DNA from: Ectopseudomonas composti
GTDB lineage: Bacteria; Pseudomonadota; Gammaproteobacteria; Pseudomonadales; Pseudomonadaceae
Reading direction: 5' to 3'
NCBI GenBank assembly: GCA_946886245.1
Contig: CAMPIF010000166.1
Coordinates: 1-8,436, forward strand
DNA: 8,436 nt
This document shows, piece by piece, positions 1 to 4,973 of the stretch. Positions within the stretch are counted from its first letter, which is position 1. Each line of letters starts with the position of its first letter. Under the pieces are notes generated by a model. The model was given only the letters and a program-made list of their open reading frames with translations. It searched no databases and was not told the DNA's origin. The translations under genes were made by a program, and so were the position numbers.

Positions 1-1180
1 GGTCGCCGAACGCACCTTTGAGCTGTCGAAACTGAACCAGGCACTGACCGAAGCCAAGGCCCACGCCGAAGCTGCCAACCAGTCGAAGACGCGCTTCCTC
101 GCCGCAGTCAGCCATGACCTGATGCAACCGCTCAATGCAGCCCGCTTGTTCTCTGCGGCGCTGGCCCACCAGGATGACGCACTGCCCAACGAAGCTCAGG
201 AGCTGGTCCGGCATCTGGACAGCTCGTTGCGTTCAGCCGAGGACCTGATCACCGATCTGCTGGATATCTCGCGCCTGGAGAACGGGCGAATCACCCCGGA
301 TCGTCACGCATTCGCCCTCTCCAGCCTGTTCGATACCCTCGCCGCCGAGTTCGGCGTGCTGGCAGCCGAACAGGGTATCGACCTGCGCGTGCACGGCAGC
401 CGGCAGTGGATCGACAGCGACATCAAGCTGCTGCGCCGGGTATTGCAGAACTTCCTGACCAACGCCTTCCGCTACGCCAAGGGCCGCGTGGTGCTGGGCG
501 TGCGCCGTGAAGGCGGACAATTGCGCCTGGAAGTCTGGGACCGCGGCATGGGTATCCCCGAAGACAAGCGCAAGGTGATCTTCGAGGAGTTCAAGCGCCT
601 GGACAGTCACCAGACTCGTGCAGAGAAAGGCCTGGGCCTGGGCCTGGCGATTGCCGACGGCCTGTGCCGCGTGCTCGCCCATCGCCTGGAAGTGCGTTCC
701 TGGCCAGGCAAAGGCAGCGTGTTCAGCGTCAGCGTGCCGCTCGCGAGAAAACCGGCGCCGAAGCCACAAGGCCCTGCCGTACCGGCCGTGGATGGCCAAC
801 CCCTGCAGGGCACCCAGGTGATCTGCATCGACAACGAAGACAGCATCCTCACCGGCATGCACAGCCTGCTGTCGCGCTGGGGCTGCCAGGTGTGGACGGC
901 GCGCAATCGCCTGGAGTGCGAGCACCTGCTCAGCGAAGATGTGCACCCGCAGTTGGCGCTGGTCGACTACCACCTCGACGAGGGCGAAACCGGTACCGAA
1001 CTGATGGCCTGGCTACGCACGCGCCTGGGCGAACCGGTGCCAGGCGTGGTGATCAGTGCCGACGGCCGCCCGGAGCTGATCGCCGAGGTGCATGCCGCCG
1101 GCCTCGACTACCTGCCCAAACCGGTCAAGCCTGCAGCCCTGCGCGCCCTGCTCAGCCGTCATCTGGCGTTGCGCGGCTAG
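1..1180 (+). CDS. Hybrid sensor histidine kinase/response regulator, NahK/ErcS'-like (5' end outside window)
   Basis: This is the C-terminal 392 residues of a hybrid two-component kinase; the frame is open from base 2, so the N-terminal sensor lies outside. A short helical stretch leads into a HisKA dimerisation domain with the H-box SHDLMQPLN, whose phospho-accepting His codon is at 113-115. The HATPase domain follows, with N-box (NFLTNAFRYA), G1 (DRGMGIP), F-box (FEEFKRL) and G2 (KGLGLGLA). A C-terminal receiver domain carries the acidic pair in DNED, the phospho-acceptor Asp in LVDYHLD (codon 965-967) and the conserved Lys in LPKPVK (codon 1118-1120). All catalytic residues are present, so phosphorelay from His to the internal receiver is expected. 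The H-box wording matches Pseudomonas kinases of the NahK/ErcS' group, but kinases with symporter-type N-termini share similar cores, so the exact orthologue and signal are undecided. It ends at TAG, directly before a terminator-like hairpin. Confidence 0.93.
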   Translation, partial: VAERTFELSKLNQALTEAKAHAEAANQSKTRFLAAVSHDLMQPLNAARLFSAALAHQDDALPNEAQELVRHLDSSLRSAEDLITDLLDISRLENGRITPDRHAFALSSLFDTLAAEFGVLAAEQGIDLRVHGSRQWIDSDIKLLRRVLQNFLTNAFRYAKGRVVLGVRREGGQLRLEVWDRGMGIPEDKRKVIFEEFKRLDSHQTRAEKGLGLGLAIADGLCRVLAHRLEVRSWPGKGSVFSVSVPLARKPAPKPQGPAVPAVDGQPLQGTQVICIDNEDSILTGMHSLLSRWGCQVWTARNRLECEHLLSEDVHPQLALVDYHLDEGETGTELMAWLRTRLGEPVPGVVISADGRPELIAEVHAAGLDYLPKPVKPAALRALLSRHLALRG

Positions 1181-1208
1181 GGGGAGTTGGCGACGGCGCT
1201 CCCCTTTT
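1181..1208 (+). terminator. Likely intrinsic terminator of the hybrid kinase gene
   Basis: GGGGAG (1181-1186) pairs with CTCCCC (1199-1204) across a 12-nt loop and is followed by TTTT (1205-1208). It begins at the first base after the kinase stop codon. The stem is short and the U-run only four bases, so termination may be incomplete. Confidence 0.5.
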
Positions 1209-1220
1209 GCTCCTGCAGGA

Positions 1221-1291
1221 CGGGTACGACCCGCCTGCGTGTCAATGGCGGGTTGCACCCGCCTGCGTGTCAATGGCGGGTTGCACCCGCC
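1221..1291. repeat. REP-like hairpin cluster with a 28-bp tandem duplication
   Basis: Two exact 28-bp copies (1230-1257 and 1258-1285) lie head to tail, followed by the first six bases of a third copy. Three hairpins result: CGGGT/ACCCG with loop ACG (1221-1233), and twice GGCGGGT/ACCCGCC with loop TGC (1247-1263 and 1275-1291). The GGGTTGCACCC core resembles GC-rich intergenic palindromes seen in Pseudomonas genomes (recalled, not checked). The cluster lies between two convergent genes, so it could also stop or protect the rmuC transcript, but there is no U-run for a classical terminator on the minus strand. Confidence 0.7.
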
Positions 1292-1324
1292 CTGCTCGGC
1301 GGCACAATCACCTGTGGCTGCAGC

Positions 1325-2800
1325 TCACTCGCCCACTTCGTCCAGCGCCGGCAGATCGGCAGAGCGTTCGAGCAACTCGCCCGGCAGGCTCTTGCTCGCG
1401 CGGGCGCCCAGCAGCTTGAGGTTTTCCACACGGCCAATGAGGTTGCCGCGACCGTCCACCAGCTTGTTGCGGGCACTGGCGTAAGCCTTGTCCAATTGCT
1501 GCAGACGACTGCCCATCTCGTCCAGATCGGCGACAAAGGCAACGAACTTGTCGTACAGCTGTCCCGCACGCTCGGCGATCTCACGCGCGTTCTGGCCCTG
1601 GCGCTCCTGGCGCCAGAGGCTGTCGATCACCCGCAGGGTAGCCAGCAAGGTGGTCGGGCTGACGATCACCACCTGCTGTTCGAAGGCGTCCTGGAACAGG
1701 TCCGGCTCGGCTTGCAACGCTGCGGCGAAGGCGGCCTCGATGGGCACGAAGAGCAGAACGAAATCCAGACTGTGCAACCCTTCCAGGCGCTGATAATCCT
1801 TGCCGGACAGCCCCTTGAGGTGACTGCGCAGCGAGATCAGATGTTGCTTCAGCGCCTGCTGGCGAATCGGCTCGTCCGCAGCCGCGACATACTGCTGATA
1901 GGCGCTGAGACTGACCTTGGCATCGACGATCACCTGCCTGTCGCCCGGCAGGCGGATCAGCACATCAGGCTGAAAGCGCTCGCCGCCAGCGCCCTTGAGG
2001 CTGACCTGGGTGTGGTACTCACGCCCCTTCTCCAGGCCGGCATGTTCCAGCACCCGCTCCAGCACCAACTCGCCCCAGTTGCCCTGGGTCTTCTGGCCCT
2101 TGAGTGCACGGGTCAGATTGGTCGCCTCGTCGCCCAGGCGCTGATTGAGTTGCTGCAGACGTTCGAGCTCCTTGCTCAGGGAAAAGCGCTCACGTGCCTC
2201 TTGCTGGTAACTCTCGTCGACACGCTTCTCGAACGCCTGGATGCGTTCCTTGAGTGGGTCGAGCAACTGGCCGAGGCGCTGCTGGCTGGTCTCTGCGAAA
2301 CGCTGCTCGCGCTCATCGAAGATCTTCGTCGCCAGCTCGGAGAACTGGGCGCGCAGTTCATTGCGCGCGCCCTGCAGATCATCGAGGCGCTGTTGCTGGT
2401 TGTCGCGGCTTTCCTGCAACTCGGCCGCCAACGCCGCACACTCGGCAGTGAGCCGGCGCAATTCGGCTTCGTTGCGTTCGCGCTGCTGATTCCAGGACTG
2501 CGCGGCCTCGCGTGCGATCTGCCGCTCCTGTTGCAGCAGCTCATTCTCGCGACGCAAGCCGGCCAGCTCGGTCTGCTGCTCCACCTTGATCTCGCTGACT
2601 TCGGCCAACTCGGCGCGACAGGCATCGAGCTGCGCCAGCAAACCGGCCTGGCCCAGTTGCACATGCTCCAGTCGCTCCTGCAGCAGCGCCTGCTCGCCTT
2701 GCTCGCGAACCAGCCGGCGCTGCAAGGACCAGAGACCGGCCAATAGCGGAACCAGCGCAACGACGGCGCCGAGGGCGAGAGACAGGGGATCGATTGGCAT
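1325..2800 (-). CDS. rmuC: DNA recombination protein RmuC
   Basis: The 491-residue protein has RmuC architecture. An N-terminal hydrophobic segment (about residues 6-25) is followed by a long Gln/Glu/Arg-rich coiled coil (about 26-220) and then the conserved nuclease-like core. The core contains GNWGE (240-244), QPDV (Asp279) and VDAK (Asp293, Lys295), matching a PD-(D/E)xK fold. In E. coli rmuC loss raises recombination-associated inversions at inverted repeats; the family is thought to be a DNA nuclease limiting such rearrangements, and the direct substrate is not well established. The ATG at 2800 is preceded by GGAG five bases upstream. A TATACT -10-like hexamer lies at 2827-2832 on the minus strand with no good -35, so expression may come from here or from the upstream Sel1-like gene, 66 bp away on the same strand. 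Most of the complementary strand is also open, which is a codon-bias shadow. Confidence 0.96.
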   Translation of the reverse strand: MPIDPLSLALGAVVALVPLLAGLWSLQRRLVREQGEQALLQERLEHVQLGQAGLLAQLDACRAELAEVSEIKVEQQTELAGLRRENELLQQERQIAREAAQSWNQQRERNEAELRRLTAECAALAAELQESRDNQQQRLDDLQGARNELRAQFSELATKIFDEREQRFAETSQQRLGQLLDPLKERIQAFEKRVDESYQQEARERFSLSKELERLQQLNQRLGDEATNLTRALKGQKTQGNWGELVLERVLEHAGLEKGREYHTQVSLKGAGGERFQPDVLIRLPGDRQVIVDAKVSLSAYQQYVAAADEPIRQQALKQHLISLRSHLKGLSGKDYQRLEGLHSLDFVLLFVPIEAAFAAALQAEPDLFQDAFEQQVVIVSPTTLLATLRVIDSLWRQERQGQNAREIAERAGQLYDKFVAFVADLDEMGSRLQQLDKAYASARNKLVDGRGNLIGRVENLKLLGARASKSLPGELLERSADLPALDEVGE

Positions 2801-2866
2801 AGACGCTCCATGTTTGACCGCCGTGCAGTATACCCAGCCGGCGATTTACAGGGGGCCAGCATGCAA

Positions 2867-3211
2867 TCAGCGCGACAGCCGCTCCAGCTCCAGCTGAGCA
2901 CTGCGGTCGCCCGCGCGAGCAGCCTGGCGTAGCAGCTCATAACCGATGCGGCGATCACGGGTATTACCGCAATCGCGGCACAGCAGCTGACCCAACCGGC
3001 TTTGCGCCTGCACACAGCCTTTGCGTGCGGGCTGCTTGAGCAGGTTGCCGGCGATGCGTTTGACGCTCGGCGTTTGTCCCAGACGCGGGCTGTCGAGCAG
3101 CCAAAGCGCAACGCGCATGGGCAGACGAGAAGAACCGGAACGAGTTGCAGGGGCTGAGGAAGGCAAAGCGCGAGGCATAAATAAAGGGGGGTGACTGCCG
3201 GGGCGCGCCAC
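2867..3211 (-). CDS. Small Sel1-repeat-like protein with a CRDC motif
   Basis: A 114-residue basic protein of unknown role. From about residue 50 on it resembles Sel1/TPR-like helical pairs: QAQSRLGQLLCRDCGN, then GYELLRQAARAGDRSAQLELERL, whose A-A-x-x-G-D-x-x-A-Q-x-x-L spacing is typical of Sel1 units. Such repeats usually mediate protein-protein contacts. Cys66, Cys78 and Cys81 are present; Cys78-Arg-Asp-Cys81 is a CxxC pair that could bind metal or be redox active (inference). No signal peptide is evident. The GTG start at 3211 is chosen because AAGGAG lies four bases upstream. ATG codons at 3178 (residue 12) and 3118 (residue 32) lack a Shine-Dalgarno sequence but remain possible, and residue 32 begins the more family-like part. 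Small proteins of this kind occur across Pseudomonas (recalled). It is co-directional with rmuC. Confidence 0.75.
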   Translation of the reverse strand: MARPGSHPPLFMPRALPSSAPATRSGSSRLPMRVALWLLDSPRLGQTPSVKRIAGNLLKQPARKGCVQAQSRLGQLLCRDCGNTRDRRIGYELLRQAARAGDRSAQLELERLSR

Positions 3212-3283
3212 TCTACTCCTTTTTTCTCGAAGGTAAAGCCTTGCCTGCCGGATCGATTGCGACTGCAGAAAAGAGCTCCCTCA

Positions 3284-3318
3284 CAATCCACAGAAGCTGT
3301 GGATAACTCCGTGAACAA
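3284..3318. promoter_or_regulatory. DnaA-box-like group
   Basis: A perfect 9-bp DnaA box (TTATCCACA) lies on the minus strand at 3298-3306. Facing it on the plus strand is CAATCCACA (3284-3292, 7 of 9 matches), so ATCCACA and TGTGGAT form a 7-bp inverted repeat with a 5-nt loop. A weaker minus-strand copy at 3310-3318 (6 of 9) is offset by 12 bp from the perfect one. This could be a DnaA-regulated promoter region or a DnaA binding site; a chance match cannot be excluded. Confidence 0.45.
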
Positions 3319-3383
3319 CTTGGGCGAAAGCAGTCACAGGCCTGATGCTGTGGGGCTCTCAGTCAAACTGTCGATTTTTTCAC

Positions 3384-3411
3384 CAATGAAAAAAGTTCAT
3401 ATTTTTCATTG
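3384..3411. repeat. AT-rich 10-bp inverted repeat over the candidate promoter
   Basis: CAATGAAAAA (3384-3393) and TTTTTCATTG (3402-3411) are perfect reverse complements around an 8-nt centre. The repeat covers the proposed -10 hexamer and part of the spacer, a position typical of a repressor operator. A hairpin in RNA from the toxin gene is the alternative reading, although it lacks a GC-rich stem. Confidence 0.5.
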
Positions 3412-3424
3412 ACTTAAAAATCAA
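3396..3424 (-). promoter_or_regulatory. Candidate sigma-70 promoter for the Sel1-like gene
   Basis: On the minus strand, TTGATT (3419-3424) and TATGAA (3396-3401) are separated by exactly 17 bp; each matches four of six consensus bases. It would give a leader of roughly 180 nt before the GTG at 3211. It is the best-placed AT-rich promoter candidate upstream of that gene, but the sequence alone is weak evidence. Confidence 0.35.
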
Positions 3425-3555
3425 CCACGAAAAATCAAGCGTTTAGCGGCGTTTCTGACAGTGATATGACAGCCTGCTTCAGCATTGTGCACAACTCCCT
3501 GCGACAGATCCGCGCAGCGCTCTGTTTCGGGGCATCTGACGCGCCAGCGCAGACG

Positions 3556-4308
3556 TCACGCGGGGTACGGCAATTGCCCCTGCACCAGGAACTGCTCCCG
3601 GTGAAACAAGCGCGGCTGATCCGGCGTCTGCGCATGCTTGAACGCCACATACTCGTCCGTGGTTTCGCACAGCCAGGCCGTGAGGTTGCGCGGGCGTTTT
3701 TCCGCGAACGCAGTCGGCACGTAGAGCGCGACATTACTGCCACCCTCAGGACAGCGCGCCGAGCGGTACTCGAACGCCTCGATACCGACCGTACGCATGA
3801 CCGCACCCAGGCGCTGAGACACGCGGTAATCGCTAGGGTGGGCCAACAGCGCGCCATGTTGATCGAAAGGCGGCTGTTGCAACTGGATACCACGCTCGAC
3901 GTGGTAACGCGCCTCGAACGTGGAGTGCTCGGAGAGAATACGGCCACTGGGCGGCGCGCTGGCCATGCCACTCCACAGCACGAAGCGGTAGTAAGCAGCC
4001 TCGGCCATCGCCGTTTCCAGGCGCATGGCCGCGTAGAACAGACTGGGTTCGTGCACGGTGCCGAAACGCGAGCCCCAACGTAGCGGTGGATAGCGAAACG
4101 GTGTCTTGAGCAGATAGTGCAGTGCCTCGGCAGCCTCCGGCAGCGGCGGTTTGCTGCTCTCGAGCAGATCCTCGAGCAGGGCCTGTTCGGCCAGGTTATC
4201 CACCAGTTGCAGGGTCGCGACCTGCGCCTGGCTCTCCACCATGCGCAGCAGCTTGCCGCGCAACGGTCGAACCTGCCGTTCGCCTTCACATAGTTGCCAG
4301 ATATCCAT
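3556..4308 (-). CDS. RES-domain toxin (probable NAD+-degrading toxin of a type II toxin-antitoxin system)
   Basis: A 250-residue RES-family protein. Characterised RES toxins deplete cellular NAD+ (for example MbcT of Mycobacterium tuberculosis and the Res toxin of Pseudomonas putida) with an ADP-ribosyltransferase-like fold. Conserved positions are visible: Arg in RWGSRFG (77/81), Tyr92 in SLFYAA, Glu98 in MRLETAMAEA, and Ser183 in EYRSARCPEGGSNVALYVP. About 75 residues precede the core, as in the longer branch of the family rather than the roughly 150-residue form. The ATG at 4308 has a near-perfect Shine-Dalgarno, TAAGGAGG, seven bases upstream, so the toxin can be translated on its own. 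The antitoxin lies upstream on the same strand, the usual antitoxin-toxin order for this family, but separated by a 141-bp palindromic element. No residue suggests inactivation; activity is inferred from the family. Confidence 0.9.
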   Translation of the reverse strand: MDIWQLCEGERQVRPLRGKLLRMVESQAQVATLQLVDNLAEQALLEDLLESSKPPLPEAAEALHYLLKTPFRYPPLRWGSRFGTVHEPSLFYAAMRLETAMAEAAYYRFVLWSGMASAPPSGRILSEHSTFEARYHVERGIQLQQPPFDQHGALLAHPSDYRVSQRLGAVMRTVGIEAFEYRSARCPEGGSNVALYVPTAFAEKRPRNLTAWLCETTDEYVAFKHAQTPDQPRLFHREQFLVQGQLPYPA

Positions 4309-4329
4309 GGCGATCCCTCCTTAAAGCGT

Positions 4330-4470
4330 AGAGCCTGCTCAAAGAATCGCGAGCTAGAGCCGTGCAAGGCAAAAACAGGCGAGGAAGCGGAGTGTACTTT
4401 TGTACATGAGCATTCCGAGCCTGTTTTTAACGCAGCAGGGCCGACGCGCAGCAGGCTTTGAGCAGGCTCT
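4330..4470. mobile_element. 141-bp MITE-like palindromic element at the toxin-antitoxin junction
   Basis: The ends AGAGCCTGCTCAAAG (4330-4344) and its exact reverse complement (4456-4470) form perfect 15-bp terminal inverted repeats. Inside, AAAAACAGGC (4371-4380) pairs with GCCTGTTTTT (4419-4428), and TGTAC/GTACA (4393-4397/4402-4406) closes a TTTT loop, so the whole element can fold into a long imperfect hairpin. It has no coding potential and no obvious target-site duplication. Similar intergenic palindromes occur in Pseudomonas genomes as far as I recall; this is unchecked. The last base also supplies the A of the antitoxin TGA stop codon. Confidence 0.7.
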
Positions 4471-4841
4471 CAGACCTTGCCGCGAATGGCGTCCAGATAC
4501 TCGACGACGCGCACCAGCCCCTGCACCTGACTCATCTGCTGCAGCGGAATGCCTGCCAGATGACGATTCTCGGTGCGCAGGAAATGGCGCATGTCCTGCT
4601 GATTGCCGCCAAACAGGGCAAACAGCGCGCGATAGGCGCGAATCAGCAACAGCGCCAGCTCGCCGGTCTTGCTCTGCGGACGCAAACCGCCCTGCTCGTT
4701 CCAGCGGCTGATGGCACTGCGATGGACGCCGACGATATCGGCCAGCTCCTGCTGCGTCAGCCCCAGCTGCTCACGGGTATTGAGCAGCGCTTTGGCCAGT
4801 ACCGCATCGGCATCGGGCTGAGAGCGAGTCAGGGCACTCAT
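4470..4841 (-). CDS. Xre/MbcA/ParS-family antitoxin (DUF2384) of the RES toxin
   Basis: A 123-residue antitoxin. The N-terminal half carries a Cro/C1-type helix-turn-helix (about residues 26-48, LGLTQQELADIVGVHRSAISRW), which in this family binds the promoter DNA of its own operon. The C-terminal half (about 60-123) matches the MbcA/ParS toxin-binding domain, with ALFALFGG, a FLRTEN segment and a closing GLVRVVEYLDAIRG helix. In known pairs this half blocks the NAD+ access site of the RES toxin. The ATG at 4841 is chosen because AAGGAG lies six bases upstream; an in-frame ATG at 4874 lacks a ribosome binding site and would precede the operator-like palindrome only narrowly. The C-terminus looks complete, and the stop codon (4470-4472) shares one base with the adjacent palindromic element. 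Confidence 0.92.
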   Translation of the reverse strand: MSALTRSQPDADAVLAKALLNTREQLGLTQQELADIVGVHRSAISRWNEQGGLRPQSKTGELALLLIRAYRALFALFGGNQQDMRHFLRTENRHLAGIPLQQMSQVQGLVRVVEYLDAIRGKV

Positions 4842-4973
4842 CACATTCTCCTTAGCTCGTTTACGACAAAGCAAATATTAAAAGCTGTTAATACACAATA
4901 GCACGGAAAGCCGCTTGGCACTCACTCGAGCATGGGGTACCGTCCAGTGGACCGCACCGAGCAAGGAACACTC
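4842..4973. promoter_or_regulatory. Divergent promoter region between the antitoxin and ydbH
   Basis: These 132 bp separate two divergently transcribed units, so both promoters are expected here. The left half is AT-rich and carries the antitoxin-side palindrome. For ydbH the best pair is TTGGCA (4915-4920) with TACCGT (4938-4943) at 17-bp spacing, a good -35 but poor -10. Neither start site can be fixed from sequence. Confidence 0.4.
4876..4893. promoter_or_regulatory. Candidate operator of the antitoxin (18-bp near-palindrome)
   Basis: TATTAAAAGCTGTTAATA is palindromic at eight of nine base pairs and centred about 43 bp upstream of the antitoxin start. Xre-type antitoxins commonly repress their own promoter through such sites. 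A minus-strand -10-like TAATAT overlaps its left part, though no good -35 was found. The site sits in the divergent region shared with ydbH. Confidence 0.5.

Larger units (their letters stand above)
3212..3555. other. 344-bp non-coding region between the RES toxin gene and the Sel1-like gene
   Basis: I find no convincing gene here. Short open frames on both strands lack ribosome binding sites and protein-like composition. The stretch holds a DnaA-box-like group (3284-3318), an AT-rich block (about 3371-3440) containing a 10-bp inverted repeat, and a candidate minus-strand promoter. No clear intrinsic terminator follows the toxin gene. The AT-rich block stands out against the GC-rich surroundings. 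Confidence 0.6.

Noticed and set aside
1230..1285. Two direct 28-bp repeats as a possible CRISPR fragment
   Set aside because: The copies are immediately adjacent with no spacer between them, each is part of a REP-like palindrome, and no cas genes are present.
664..1419. Alternative plus-strand frame over the kinase receiver domain
   Set aside because: Arg/Pro/Ala-rich shadow composition; the kinase frame holds all catalytic motifs, and this frame runs through the terminator and REP region.
1187..2746. Long plus-strand open frame (519 codons) opposite rmuC
   Set aside because: It mirrors rmuC on the other strand, has Leu/Gln-rich low-complexity composition from antisense coiled-coil codons, and lacks a ribosome binding site. 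GC-rich codon bias explains it.
3466..4083. Plus-strand open frame of 205 codons opposite the RES gene
   Set aside because: It has no ribosome binding site and no recognisable domain, and the opposite frame has clear RES motifs.
4842..4874. Longer antitoxin start at the upstream ATG (4874)
   Set aside because: No ribosome binding site precedes it, whereas AAGGAG is correctly placed before the ATG at 4841, where family-like sequence also begins.
4915..4932. TTGGCAC motif as a sigma-54 promoter for ydbH
   Set aside because: The GG and GC elements are 11 bp apart rather than 10, and the downstream half does not fit TTGCW.
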